NCBI RefSeq assembly: GCF_016031625.1
Contig: NZ_JACCHP010000017.1
Span: 1-64,000 of the forward strand
DNA length: 64,000 bases
Direction of reading: 5' to 3'
DNA from: Bradyrhizobium agreste
GTDB taxonomy: Bacteria; Pseudomonadota; Alphaproteobacteria; Rhizobiales; Xanthobacteraceae
Numbering within the stretch: position 1 is the stretch's first letter; every line of letters begins with the position of its first letter. The position numbers and the translations under genes were made by a program. Of the stretch, positions 50,583 to 60,188 are shown in pieces. The notes under the pieces were generated by a model. That model saw only the letters and a program-made list of their open reading frames with translations, was not told the origin of the DNA and made no database searches.

Positions 50583-52256
50583 ATGCTGGCGCGTCTGTCG
50601 ATCCGTGACATCGTCCTGATCGAACGGCTCGATATCGAATTCGCCACCGGCCTCGCGGTTTTGACCGGCGAGACCGGTGCGGGCAAATCCATCCTGCTCG
50701 ATGCTTTTGCGCTGGCGCTCGGCGGCCGCGGCGATGCCGGCCTCGTGCGTCACGGCGCGGAGCAGGGGCAGGTCACGGCCGTATTCGATGTCCCCAAGAA
50801 TCACCCTGCGACGAAGATCCTGGCCGAGAACGGCCTCGACGATACCGGCGAGATGATCCTGCGCCGCGTGCAGCTCGCCGACGGCCGCACCCGCGCCTTC
50901 ATCAACGACCAATCGATCAGCGTGCAGACGCTGAAGGCGGTCGGTACCGCCCTGGTCGAGATCCACGGCCAGCACGACGAGCGCGCACTGGTCGATGCCG
51001 CCACCCACCGCCGTCTGCTCGATGCTTTTGCTGGCCTCGAAAAGGAAGTCGCGGCGGTCGAAGCACTCTGGGATGCGCGCCGCACCGCCAACTCCGCGCT
51101 AGAGGAGCATCGCGCCGCCATGGAGCGCGCCGCGCGCGAGGCCGATTATCTGCGCCACGCCGCTGACGAGCTGAAGCAGCTCGCGCCCAAGGACGGCGAG
51201 GAGACCGCATTGGCCTCCCGCCGCACCACCATGATGCAGGGCGAGAAGATCGCCTCCGACCTGCGCGAGGCGCAGGAGGCGGTCGGCGGCAATCATTCGC
51301 CGGTCGCAGCCCTCTCGGCGGCGGTGCGCCGGCTGGAGCGGCGCGGCGTCAACTCGCCGGCGCTGGTCGAGCCGGCGGTAAAGGCGATCGACGCGGCGAT
51401 CAACGCGCTGGAGGAGGCCGATCAGCACCTCCAGGCGGCGCTGGCCGCAACCGATTTCGATCCGGCCGAGCTCGAGCGCATCGAGGAACGGCTTTTTGCC
51501 TTGCGTGCGGCGTCTCGCAAATATTCGACGCCGGTCGACGGCCTCGCCGCGCTGGCCGCCAAATATGCCGCCGACGTGGTCCTGATCGATGCCGGCGCCT
51601 CGCGCCTGAAGAAGCTGGAGCAGGCCGCGATCGAGGCAGACAGCCGCTATGCGGCGGCTGCCAAGAATCTGTCGCTGGCGCGGCAGAAATCGGCCGAGAA
51701 GCTCAACAAGGCGGTCAACGCCGAGCTTGCCCCGCTCAAGCTCGAGCGCGCCAGGTTCATGACCCAGGTCGAGACCGACGAGGCCGCGCCCGGGCCGCAA
51801 GGTTTCGATCGCGTCGAGTTCTGGGTGCAGACCAATCCGGGCACCAAGCCGGGTCCCTTGATGAAGGTCGCCTCCGGCGGCGAACTGTCGCGCTTCCTGC
51901 TCGCGCTCAAGGTCGTGCTGTCCGACCGCGGCTCGGCGCCGACGCTCGTCTTCGACGAGATCGACACCGGCGTCGGCGGTGCGGTTGCGGATGCCATCGG
52001 CGGGCGCCTTTCGCGGCTTGCCGGCAAGGTCCAGGTCATGGCCGTGACCCATGCCCCGCAGGTCGCCGCCCGCGCCGACCAGCACCTGCTGATCTCCAAG
52101 GACGCCCTCGACAAGGGCAAGCGCGTCGCCACCCGCGTCAATGCACTTGCCGCCGACCACCGCCGCGAGGAGATCGCCCGCATGCTCGCAGGCGCGGAGA
52201 TCACGGCCGAAGCGAGGGCGGCGGCGGAACGGCTGCTGAAGGCGGCGACGGCTTAG
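50583..52256 (+). CDS. recN: DNA repair protein RecN
   Basis: A 557-residue SMC-like ATPase for repair of double-strand breaks. Walker A is LTGETGAGKSILLDAF, the signature is ASGGELSRFLLALK and Walker B is TLVFDEIDTGVGG. A long central coiled coil (about 165-370) separates the halves. It starts 13 bases after bamD and is probably co-transcribed. No LexA box was searched for exhaustively; none was obvious. Confidence 0.95.
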   Translation: MLARLSIRDIVLIERLDIEFATGLAVLTGETGAGKSILLDAFALALGGRGDAGLVRHGAEQGQVTAVFDVPKNHPATKILAENGLDDTGEMILRRVQLADGRTRAFINDQSISVQTLKAVGTALVEIHGQHDERALVDAATHRRLLDAFAGLEKEVAAVEALWDARRTANSALEEHRAAMERAAREADYLRHAADELKQLAPKDGEETALASRRTTMMQGEKIASDLREAQEAVGGNHSPVAALSAAVRRLERRGVNSPALVEPAVKAIDAAINALEEADQHLQAALAATDFDPAELERIEERLFALRAASRKYSTPVDGLAALAAKYAADVVLIDAGASRLKKLEQAAIEADSRYAAAAKNLSLARQKSAEKLNKAVNAELAPLKLERARFMTQVETDEAAPGPQGFDRVEFWVQTNPGTKPGPLMKVASGGELSRFLLALKVVLSDRGSAPTLVFDEIDTGVGGAVADAIGGRLSRLAGKVQVMAVTHAPQVAARADQHLLISKDALDKGKRVATRVNALAADHRREEIARMLAGAEITAEARAAAERLLKAATA

Positions 52257-52258
52257 CT

Positions 52259-52361
52259 TGTGTCCCGGACGCGCGCAGCGCGAGCCGGGACCCAGAATGC
52301 CGCCACATGGGCCCCGGCTCTGCAGCGCACCGCTTCGCGCTGCGCTGCGTCCGGGGCACGA
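52259..52361. repeat. Palindromic repeat, family D, recN-ligA gap
   Basis: TGTGTCCCGGACGCGCGCAGCGCGAGCCGGGACCCAGA at the left and GGGCCCCGGCTCTGCAGCG to GCGTCCGGGGCACGAGA at the right. It begins two bases after the recN stop and is nearly identical to the copy between murD and ftsW. Confidence 0.8.
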
Positions 52362-52410
52362 GACTCTTACCGCCTTTACCCTCCCGCCCCGTCCGTCGTA
52401 TCCAAGCGCC

Positions 52411-54564
52411 ATGGCCAGAGCAGCAAAATCCAAAGCAACACCGCTACGCGAGGTCGCCGATCTCACCAAGGCGCAGGCCAAGGTCGAGCATATGCGGCTC
52501 GCGCTCGAGATCGAGGGGCACAACGAGCGCTACTATCAGGAGGATGCGCCTGTTGTCACCGACGCCGAGTACGACGCGCTGCGCCAGCGCCTCAACGCGA
52601 TCGAGCAGCGGTTTCCCGAGTTCGTCACCGCGGACTCGCCCTCGCAGAAGGTCGGCGCCGCGCCGTCAGGGCGCTTCAAGAAGATCCGGCATACCGTGCC
52701 CATGCTGTCGCTCGATAACGCCTTTGCGGAGGAGGATGTGCGCGACTTCATCGGCCGCATCGTGCGCTTCCTGAAGCTCGACGACGACCAGATCGATTTC
52801 TCGGCCGAGCCGAAGATCGACGGCCTCTCGATGTCGCTGCGCTACGAGGGCGGTGAGCTCGTCACCGCCGCGACGCGCGGCGACGGCGCGGTCGGCGAGG
52901 ACGTCACCGCCAACATCCGCACGCTGGAAGACGTGCCGCAGAAGCTGAAGGGCCGCAACATCCCCGACATCTGCGAGGTGCGCGGCGAAGTCTACATGAC
53001 CAAGAAGGCGTTCCTGGCGCTCAACGAGCGGCAGAAGGCGGCAGGCGATACCATCTTCGCCAATCCGCGCAATTCGGCCGCCGGCTCGCTGCGCCAGAAG
53101 GACCCGACCATCACCGCCTCCCGTCCCCTCGGGTTCTTTGCCTACGCCTGGGGCCAGATGAGCGCGATGCCGGAAGACACGCAGAGCGGCATGATCGGCT
53201 GGTTCGAGCGCTGTGGCTTCAAGACCAATCCCCTGACCAAGCTCTGTCACTCGGTCGATGAGCTGCTCGCCTTTCATCATGCAATCGAGGAGCAGCGCGC
53301 GCGGCTCGACTACGACATCGACGGGGTCGTCTACAAGGTCGACCGCATCGACTGGCAGGAGCGGCTCGGCTTCGTCTCGCGCACGCCGCGCTGGGGTATC
53401 GCGCACAAATTCCCGGCCGAGCGTGCCATGACCTTGCTGCGCGACATCGAGATCCAGGTCGGCCGCACCGGCTCGTTCACGCCGGTCGGCAAGCTCGAGC
53501 CGGTCGGCGTCGGCGGCGTGATCGTGCAGAACGTCACGCTGCACAACGAGGACTACATCAAGGGCATCGGCAACAAGGGCGAGGTGCTGCGCGAGGGGCG
53601 CGATATCAGGATCGGCGACACCGTCGTGATCCAGCGCGCCGGCGACGTCATCCCGCAGGTGGTCGACATCGTCCTCGACAAGCGGCCGAAGACCGCCAGG
53701 GAATTCCACTTCCCGAAGACGTGCCCGTGTCCGCTTCACACCGACGTCGTGCGCGAGGAGACGGCGACGGGCGAGGAGGGCTCGCGCGCCCGCTGCACCG
53801 GCGAGTTCGCCTGTCCCTACCAGAAGATCGAGCATCTGAAGCTGTTCGTGTCGCGGCGGGCCTTCGACATCGACGGCCTGGGCGAGAAGCAGCTGCAGTA
53901 CTTTTTCGACGAGGGCTGGGTGAAGGAGCCCGCCGACATCTTCACGCTCGAGAAGCGCAATTCGAAACTCAAGCTCGAGGAGGTCGAGGGCTACGGCGCG
54001 ACCTCGGTGCGCAACCTGTTCGGCGCCATCGAGAGCCGGCGGAAAATCGCATTGGAGCGCTTCATCTACGCGCTCGGCATGCGCCATGTCGGCGAGACCA
54101 CGGCGCTGGCGCTGGCGCGCGGCTACGGCTCATGGGATGCGTTCCACGATGCCTGCCTGAAAGTTGCCAACGGCGACGAGGAGGCGATGGCCGAGATGGA
54201 TGCGCTGGACCAGATCGGCGACACCGTGATCAGGAGCATCGCCGATTATTTCGGCGAGAGCCACAATCGCGGCATCGTCGAACGCCTGACCAGGGAGGTC
54301 GAGATCGTCGATGCCGAGAAGCCGAAGAGCAATTCGGCCGTGGCCGGAAAGACGGTCGTGTTCACGGGATCGCTGGAGCGGATGACGCGGGATGAAGCCA
54401 AGGCGACGGCCGAGCGACTAGGGGCCAAGGTGTCGGGCTCGGTCTCGAAAAAGACCGATCTCGTCGTGGCGGGCCCCGGCGCCGGTTCGAAGCTCGCGGA
54501 CGCCAACAAGCACGGCGTCAAGGTGCTGACCGAAGACGAGTGGCTGAAGCTGATCGCCGAGTGA
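52411..54564 (+). CDS. ligA: NAD+-dependent DNA ligase
   Basis: A 717-residue ligase that seals nicks with NAD+. Domain Ia (about 20-80: HNERYYQEDAPVVTDAEYDAL) is followed by the adenylation domain with K135 in EPKIDGLSMSL, an OB fold (about 330-410), a four-Cys zinc finger (about 430-475), helix-hairpin-helix repeats (about 480-610) and a C-terminal BRCT domain (about 640-717: GKTVVFTGSLERMTRDEAK). The zinc finger is longer than usual, with about 22 residues inserted between its Cys pairs. It is the last gene of the plus-strand run. Confidence 0.96.
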   Translation: MARAAKSKATPLREVADLTKAQAKVEHMRLALEIEGHNERYYQEDAPVVTDAEYDALRQRLNAIEQRFPEFVTADSPSQKVGAAPSGRFKKIRHTVPMLSLDNAFAEEDVRDFIGRIVRFLKLDDDQIDFSAEPKIDGLSMSLRYEGGELVTAATRGDGAVGEDVTANIRTLEDVPQKLKGRNIPDICEVRGEVYMTKKAFLALNERQKAAGDTIFANPRNSAAGSLRQKDPTITASRPLGFFAYAWGQMSAMPEDTQSGMIGWFERCGFKTNPLTKLCHSVDELLAFHHAIEEQRARLDYDIDGVVYKVDRIDWQERLGFVSRTPRWGIAHKFPAERAMTLLRDIEIQVGRTGSFTPVGKLEPVGVGGVIVQNVTLHNEDYIKGIGNKGEVLREGRDIRIGDTVVIQRAGDVIPQVVDIVLDKRPKTAREFHFPKTCPCPLHTDVVREETATGEEGSRARCTGEFACPYQKIEHLKLFVSRRAFDIDGLGEKQLQYFFDEGWVKEPADIFTLEKRNSKLKLEEVEGYGATSVRNLFGAIESRRKIALERFIYALGMRHVGETTALALARGYGSWDAFHDACLKVANGDEEAMAEMDALDQIGDTVIRSIADYFGESHNRGIVERLTREVEIVDAEKPKSNSAVAGKTVVFTGSLERMTRDEAKATAERLGAKVSGSVSKKTDLVVAGPGAGSKLADANKHGVKVLTEDEWLKLIAE

Positions 54565-54860
54565 GGGCGCACTGACGCCTCGCGTCCATCACCATCGCAC
54601 AGGCGGTCTCGCAACAAGCGTCCCGTAATGAGACGCGGCCGCAAGAGTTCCTTCACCTTTCGCGTTGACCCGATCTTTACCGCTTCACGTGAGCCCGCAT
54701 TTACCAATGCGCCACGTCGCCCCGTGAAAACACCTGCATTCGCTTGAGTGTGCCGCCTGCGCAACGCCGATTAACGCCCCGGCAACCTAAATTAGATACT
54801 GACGATAAAGATCGAATTGCACGGATGTACTGAGTTCGATCTGACGAGCGTAAGCGTAGC

Positions 54861-56327
54861 GTGAGCGTATCGATGTCAGTGTTGCGTAACCATCCGAAGG
54901 GCGCGCGGTTCGCGTCCTTCGGCATCGGTCTCTGCATCTTCGCATTGATGCCGAAAGAGACCGGCTATCAGGACATTGCCTCGCTGCTGGCGCGCCAACC
55001 CGGCGTCGCCGAGCGGTGGCAGAAGCAGGTGTTCTCCGCTGCGTCCTCGATCCAGCTCGCCACCTACAGTTTTTCCCGCCCCATCGGCACGTCGGTTCCG
55101 CAGAGCGCGATGGTGCGGCTCGCAAGCCTCGACGGCCGCGACATCACCGGCGCGATCAGCCGCAATCCGGCGCTTCAGGCGCCGCCGCGCTACCAGGCTT
55201 CCGACTTTCCCAAGGTCGATCGCGCCCTGAAGGGCGATCGTCTCGCAATCGTCGCGCCGACGCAGTCGCCCGAGTCGGCCGCGCCGGCTGCAGCCCCGGC
55301 CAAGGAAGATCCCGCGACCTCGAACAGCTCGGTGTTCGGCGCCAAGACTGCCGCATTGCCGCCGGCGATGTCGCCGGAATCCGCGGCCGCGCTCGATCCC
55401 GAGCTGCAGGAGGCGATGCGCGCGCCGCCGCTGCCGCAATATTCCAATCCGCCGCAGGCGAGCGAGGCCGCGCGCGGGTTCGCGGTGCAGCCGCTGGAAG
55501 CGCCGAAGCGGGCCACGGCGCCGGCTGCGCCCGCGCGCGATCCTTTCAGCGTCAAGACATCGAGCCTGTTCTTCGGCAGCTCCTCGTTCGGCGGCAATCT
55601 CGAGACGATCGAGAGCTGGCAGCCCGGCGCCGAGCCGCTGATCGTGATGCCCGACCCCGACATGAAGGTGACGGCCTCGCTGACCCCGCCGACGGCGGAG
55701 ATCGCCAAGAACATCGAGAGCGGCGAGAGCCTCGCGCCGAAGGGCGAGGTCAACGCCGACAACCAGCGCGCCAAGTCGCCGGCGGAACGGCTCGCGCTTG
55801 ACGACAAGGCGCGTGCGAAATCGGAAAAGTGCCTCGCCGAGGCCGTCTACTTCGAATCCCGCGGCGAGGCCGTGCGCGGCCAGATCGCGGTGGCGCAGGT
55901 GGTGATGAACCGCGTGTTCTCCGGCAAATACCCTGATACGGTGTGCGGCGTGGTCTACCAGAACAAGTACCGCCATTTCGCCTGCCAGTTCACCTTCGCC
56001 TGCGACAACAATCCGGATGTGATTCGCGAGCCGGAGATGTGGGAACGAGCGAAGAAGATCTCGAAGGCGATGCTCGACGGCCAGATCTGGCTGCCCGAGG
56101 TCGGCAAGTCCACGCACTACCATGCCTATTGGGTCCGCCCGTCCTGGGTTGCCGAGATGAAGAAGCTGTACAAGACCGGCGTGCACACCTTCTACCGGCC
56201 GCGCAATTGGGGTGACGGCAGCGAGGAACCGAGCTGGGGCTCGCCGGCGCAGACCGCCGCGCTCTCCGCCGCACTTGCGCAGGAAGCCAAGAGCTCCGCG
56301 GAGATGGGCGTGACGGAGCGGAGATAG
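54861..56327 (+). CDS. SleB-type cell-wall hydrolase
   Basis: A 488-residue protein with a short N-terminal hydrophobic segment (about 13-30), a long Pro/Ala-rich middle (about 100-320) and a C-terminal Hydrolase_2 domain (about 325-450). That domain has CLAEAVYFESRGEAVRGQIA, where the glutamates include the likely catalytic acid, and THYHAYWVRPSW. Members related to SleB/CwlJ cleave glycan strands. Start is GTG 54861 or ATG 54873. The location past the division cluster fits a role in wall remodelling. It may be tethered by the N-terminal segment. Confidence 0.85.
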   Translation: MSVSMSVLRNHPKGARFASFGIGLCIFALMPKETGYQDIASLLARQPGVAERWQKQVFSAASSIQLATYSFSRPIGTSVPQSAMVRLASLDGRDITGAISRNPALQAPPRYQASDFPKVDRALKGDRLAIVAPTQSPESAAPAAAPAKEDPATSNSSVFGAKTAALPPAMSPESAAALDPELQEAMRAPPLPQYSNPPQASEAARGFAVQPLEAPKRATAPAAPARDPFSVKTSSLFFGSSSFGGNLETIESWQPGAEPLIVMPDPDMKVTASLTPPTAEIAKNIESGESLAPKGEVNADNQRAKSPAERLALDDKARAKSEKCLAEAVYFESRGEAVRGQIAVAQVVMNRVFSGKYPDTVCGVVYQNKYRHFACQFTFACDNNPDVIREPEMWERAKKISKAMLDGQIWLPEVGKSTHYHAYWVRPSWVAEMKKLYKTGVHTFYRPRNWGDGSEEPSWGSPAQTAALSAALAQEAKSSAEMGVTERR

Positions 56328-56338
56328 TTTCTGTACTG

Positions 56339-56423
56339 CGTCATGGCCGGGCTTGTCCCGGCCATCCACGTCTAGCTTCGCGAAATGAAGAACGTGGATG
56401 CCCGGGACAAGCCCGGCATGACG
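56339..56423. repeat. Palindromic repeat, family C
   Basis: GTCATGGCCGGGCTTGTCCCGGCCATCCACGTC and GACGTGGATG-type partner AACGTGGATGCCCGGGACAAGCCCGGCATGAC flank about 22 bases. It lies between the convergent hydrolase and nadC genes. Confidence 0.78.
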
Positions 56424-56442
56424 AACCCGTGTAAGTCGTGCC

Positions 56443-57321
56443 CTAAGCCTCGATGTCCAGCGCACAGTCGAAATTCGGCGCTGAATGCGTCAGCGCGCCG
56501 GCCGAGGCATAGTCGACGCCCGTGGCTGCGATGGCGCCGATCGAGTCCAGCGTGACGCCGCCGGACGCCTCCAGCGCGAGGCGACCCTCGTTGAGCCTCA
56601 CCGCTTCGCGCAGCGTCGCAAGATCCATGTTGTCGAGCAGCACCGCGTCGGCCATTCCGCTGTCGAGCACCTCGCGCAGCTGCGCCAGCGTGTCGACCTC
56701 GATCTCGATCTTGACCAGATGGCCGGCATGGGCGCGGGCGCGCTCCAGCACCGGGCGGATGCCGCCGGCCACCGCGATGTGGTTGTCCTTGATCAGGATG
56801 GCGTCGTCGAGCCCGAAGCGATGGTTGAAGCCGCCGCCGCAGCGCACCGCGTATTTCTCCAGCGCGCGCAGTCCCGGCGTGGTCTTGCGCGTGCAGCAGA
56901 TGCGCATCCTGGTGCCTTCGGTGCGCGCGACATAGTCCGCCGTGAGCGTGGCGATGCCCGACAGCCGGCCGACGAAGTTCAGCGCGGTCCGCTCCGCCGT
57001 GAGGATGGCGCGCGCGGGCCCCGAGATCGTCAGCACGTGCTGGCCGCGCGCAACCCGCGCGGCATCGCGGACATGTGCGCGCACCTCGATGTCGGGCGAC
57101 AGCTTCTGCAAGGTCGCGAGCGCCAGCGGCAATCCGGCGATGACGCCGGACTGCCGCGCGACGAGGATGGCTTGCGCGCGTGTCGCCTCGGGGATCGTCG
57201 CGAGCGAGGTGATGTCGCCGGCGCGGCCGAGATCCTCGCCGAGCGCGCGCTCAACGGCCGCCTCGATCGCAAGCGGCGAGAGGAAGGCATCGGGGTAGAG
57301 CAGTGAGGTCGGGGTGATCAT
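56443..57321 (-). CDS. nadC: Quinolinate phosphoribosyltransferase
   Basis: A 292-residue enzyme that converts quinolinate and PRPP to nicotinate mononucleotide. Landmarks are RTALNFVGRLSGIATLT, TRKTTPGLRALEKYAVRCGGG, RFGLDDAILIKDNHI and EASGGVTLDSI. It is the third gene of the nadABC operon, starting ten bases after nadB. Confidence 0.95.
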   Translation of the reverse strand: MITPTSLLYPDAFLSPLAIEAAVERALGEDLGRAGDITSLATIPEATRAQAILVARQSGVIAGLPLALATLQKLSPDIEVRAHVRDAARVARGQHVLTISGPARAILTAERTALNFVGRLSGIATLTADYVARTEGTRMRICCTRKTTPGLRALEKYAVRCGGGFNHRFGLDDAILIKDNHIAVAGGIRPVLERARAHAGHLVKIEIEVDTLAQLREVLDSGMADAVLLDNMDLATLREAVRLNEGRLALEASGGVTLDSIGAIAATGVDYASAGALTHSAPNFDCALDIEA

Positions 57322-57331
57322 GGGGCCTCCT

Positions 57332-58936
57332 TCAGGCGATCATGGATTGCGCGATGCGCGGCCGCGGGCGTTCCTCGATGCTCTCCGCGACCTCGCGCGC
57401 CGCGGCGAGCGTGGTCATCGTTCTCTGCGCCAGTGTTGGGGTCTCGACCGGGTGATCGGAACGGCAATGCGCACCGCGGCTCTCGCGCCGCGTCCAGGCC
57501 GCAACGGCGACGAGCAGGGCCGAAATTGCCATATTGCCGAGCAGGCCCTGTCCGGCCTCGCGCGCGAGCCTGGCGAAATGGCGCACGGCCTGCGCAAGCC
57601 CATCACCGTCGCGGATCACGCCGACATGTGCGCTCATCATCGCGCGCAGCCGCTTCACTTCTGCAGCGTCCAGCGCGCCAGCGCGCGGCGTCACCAAACC
57701 GTCGGGAAGCCGGGCGGGCGGGGGCAGGGTGCGGCCGGCGATGTCGTCGGCAATGCGGGCGGCATAGACGACGGCTTCGAGCAGGGAATTCGACGCGAGC
57801 CGGTTGGCGCCATGCGCGCCGGTTGAGGTCACTTCGCCGGCAGCCCAGAGCCCGTCGATCGAGCTGCGGCCGCGCGCGTCCACGGCGATGCCGCCCATGT
57901 GGTAATGCGCGGCCGGTGCGATCGGGATGGCTTGCGTCGCGGGATCGATGCCGGCGGCGATGCAGCTCGCATGCACGGTCGGAAACCGCGTCGCGAAGCG
58001 AGCGCCCAGCGCCTGACGCGCATCGAGAAAGGCGCCGCGCCCGGCCGCGATCTCGGCGAAAACGCCGCGGGCCACGATGTCGCGGGGCGCGAGCTCGGCG
58101 AGCGGGTGGCGGGCGCTCATGAAGCGCTCGCCGTCGCCATTGATCAGCGTTGCCCCTTCGCCGCGCAGCGCTTCGGTGGCGAGCGGCGCGGGGTCGCGGC
58201 CGACCATGATGGCAGTGGGATGGAACTGCACGAATTCAGGATCGGCGATCACGGCGCCGGCGCGGGCTGCGATCGCAAGGCCCGTGCCGCTCGCTTCCGC
58301 CGGGTTGGTGGTGACGGCGTAGAGATGGCCGAGCCCGCCGGTCGCCAGCACGACCGCGCGCGAGGCGAGCACGAGCGGCCGTGCCGCTGCATTGCCGGCC
58401 TTGCGCAATTGAAGGCCGGTGACCGCGCCGTCCTCGGTCAGCAAGGCTTCGGCGACGAAGCCTTCCATCAGGCGGATCGAGGGGGTGCGGCGCACGGCCT
58501 CGCTCAAGGCCGCGATGATCGCGGCGCCGGCGCCATCACCGCGCACATGCACGATGCGACGCGCGGAATGCGCAGCTTCGCGTCCGACGGCAAGCCTGCC
58601 GTCGAGATCGCGATCGAACGGAACGCCATAGGCGAGAAGATCGTGGATGCGCGGCGCCGCCTCGCGCGCGATCCCGAGCGCGATGGCGGCATCGACGAGG
58701 CCGCCGCCGACGGCGACTGTATCGGCAGCATGTGCCTCCGGCGTATCGCCTTCGGCCACTGCCGCGGCGATGCCGCCTTGCGCCCATGCGGAGGATGCGC
58801 CGTGCCCGAGCGGTGCCGCCGAGATCAAGGTCACCGGCCGCGGAGCCAGCTTCAGCGCGCAGAACAGTCCGGCAAGGCCGCCGCCGACGATGACGACATC
58901 GCCGGTGCGGGCGAGGTTGTGGATGTCGTGTTGCAT
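57332..58936 (-). CDS. nadB: L-aspartate oxidase
   Basis: A 534-residue flavoenzyme that oxidises aspartate to iminoaspartate. The FAD-binding motif is VVIVGGGLAGLFCAL at the N-terminus. SSAWAQGGIAAAV, YHMGGIAVDARGR and GANRLASNSLLEAVV are typical. It starts 11 bases after nadA and its product is passed to NadA. The ATG at 58936 is the family start; longer in-frame extensions cover nadA. Confidence 0.95.
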   Translation of the reverse strand: MQHDIHNLARTGDVVIVGGGLAGLFCALKLAPRPVTLISAAPLGHGASSAWAQGGIAAAVAEGDTPEAHAADTVAVGGGLVDAAIALGIAREAAPRIHDLLAYGVPFDRDLDGRLAVGREAAHSARRIVHVRGDGAGAAIIAALSEAVRRTPSIRLMEGFVAEALLTEDGAVTGLQLRKAGNAAARPLVLASRAVVLATGGLGHLYAVTTNPAEASGTGLAIAARAGAVIADPEFVQFHPTAIMVGRDPAPLATEALRGEGATLINGDGERFMSARHPLAELAPRDIVARGVFAEIAAGRGAFLDARQALGARFATRFPTVHASCIAAGIDPATQAIPIAPAAHYHMGGIAVDARGRSSIDGLWAAGEVTSTGAHGANRLASNSLLEAVVYAARIADDIAGRTLPPPARLPDGLVTPRAGALDAAEVKRLRAMMSAHVGVIRDGDGLAQAVRHFARLAREAGQGLLGNMAISALLVAVAAWTRRESRGAHCRSDHPVETPTLAQRTMTTLAAAREVAESIEERPRPRIAQSMIA

Positions 58937-58947
58937 GTTGCTCGCCC

Positions 58948-60072
58948 TCAATTCTTCAGGTTGATCATGCGCTCGACCGAGCGCCGCGCGCGTTCCGCGA
59001 GCGCGGGATCGATCGTCACCTCCTCGCCAAGCGTGAGCAGGCTCTCCAGGATGTTGGCGAGCGTGATGCGCTTCATGTGCGGGCAGAGGTTGCATGGGCG
59101 GAGCATCTCGACGTCAGGCAGCTCGGCGCGGACATTGTCGGCCATCGAGCATTCCGTGATCATGACCAGCCGCCGCGGCCGCTTCGCGCGCACCCAGTTG
59201 ATCATGTGCGCGGTCGAACCGGTGAAGTCGGCTTCCGCCAGCACGTCCGGCGGGCATTCCGGATGCGCGATGATCTGCACGGACGGATCGGCTTCGCGGA
59301 AGCTCCGCAGCTCCTCGCCCGTGAAGCGCTCATGCACCTCGCAGGCGCCCTTCCAGGCGATGATCTTCACGTCGGTCTTCGACGCCACGTAAGTGGCGAG
59401 GTATCGGTCGGGCAGGAAGATCACGGTCGGGGCGTTCAGGCTCTCGACCACCTGCACCGCGTTCGAGGACGTGCAGCAGATGTCGACCTCGGCCTTCACT
59501 TCCGCCGACGTGTTGACGTAGGCGACGATTGGCACGCCGGGGAATTTCTCCCGCAGCAGGCGCACGTCGGCACCGCTGATGCTGGCGGCGAGCGAGCAGC
59601 CCGCGCGCGAATCCGGGATCAAGACGGTCTTGTCCGGATTGAGAAGCTTCGAGGTCTCCGCCATGAAGTGCACGCCGCATTGGACGATGATGTCGGCCTT
59701 CACCTTGCTGGCTTCGACCGCGAGCTGGAGCGAGTCGCCGCCGATATCGGCGACGCAGTGGAAGATCTCCGGAGCCTGGTAGTTGTGGGCGAGGACGACG
59801 GCGCCCCGCGCGCGCTTCAGCTCGTTGATCGCGTGAATCGTCGGCGCCATCAGCGGCCATTCGATCGCAGGGATCACGTGCTTGACGCGGTCATAGAGCG
59901 GCGCGGTGGCGCGTTCGACCGCCGGCGTCCATTCCAGTGCGGGCCTCGGCCATTTCGGGCCCGGAGGGACCGGCGCGGCGCGGGGGGCGACCGGCACGGC
60001 GCGGGAGGCGATGGGCTGGCCTTGCGGCCGGTTGGCAAAGTCGTCGGGTCCGTAAATTCCAGTGATCGGCAT
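58948..60072 (-). CDS. nadA: Quinolinate synthase
   Basis: A 374-residue iron-sulfur enzyme that condenses iminoaspartate with dihydroxyacetone phosphate to quinolinate. Cluster-binding cysteines lie in VQCGVHFMAE, VDICCTSSNAV and LRPCNLCPHMK. LAHNYQAPEI is the N-terminal landmark. The first 45 residues are Pro/Ala-rich and look like a species-specific extension. It is the first gene of nadABC, and two palindromic sites lie upstream. Confidence 0.95.
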   Translation of the reverse strand: MPITGIYGPDDFANRPQGQPIASRAVPVAPRAAPVPPGPKWPRPALEWTPAVERATAPLYDRVKHVIPAIEWPLMAPTIHAINELKRARGAVVLAHNYQAPEIFHCVADIGGDSLQLAVEASKVKADIIVQCGVHFMAETSKLLNPDKTVLIPDSRAGCSLAASISGADVRLLREKFPGVPIVAYVNTSAEVKAEVDICCTSSNAVQVVESLNAPTVIFLPDRYLATYVASKTDVKIIAWKGACEVHERFTGEELRSFREADPSVQIIAHPECPPDVLAEADFTGSTAHMINWVRAKRPRRLVMITECSMADNVRAELPDVEMLRPCNLCPHMKRITLANILESLLTLGEEVTIDPALAERARRSVERMINLKN

Positions 60073-60095
60073 TGAAGCCTCCCAAGCAGGGTTAT

Positions 60096-60114
60096 TATGC
60101 TCAAATTGAGAATA
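60096..60114. promoter_or_regulatory. Palindromic site 1 upstream of nadABC
   Basis: TATGCTCA-AAT-TGAGAATA, a near-perfect inverted repeat, begins 24 bases upstream of the nadA start. The core CTCA-N3-TGAG recurs at site 2, 74 bases away. A NadQ-type repressor of NAD synthesis, known from alphaproteobacteria, is a candidate binder. Confidence 0.6.
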
Positions 60115-60169
60115 TGTAGGGCCCGAGAAATCCGGCCGAGAGGCCGGTGGAACGTCGCTGCTGCCCTAA

Positions 60170-60188
60170 TATGCTCAATATGAGTAAA
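60170..60188. promoter_or_regulatory. Palindromic site 2 upstream of nadABC
   Basis: TATGCTCA-ATA-TGAGTAAA has the same core, CTCA-N3-TGAG, as site 1, with less symmetric flanks. The two centres are 74 bases apart, seven helical turns, so a bound repressor could loop the DNA between them. Confidence 0.55.
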
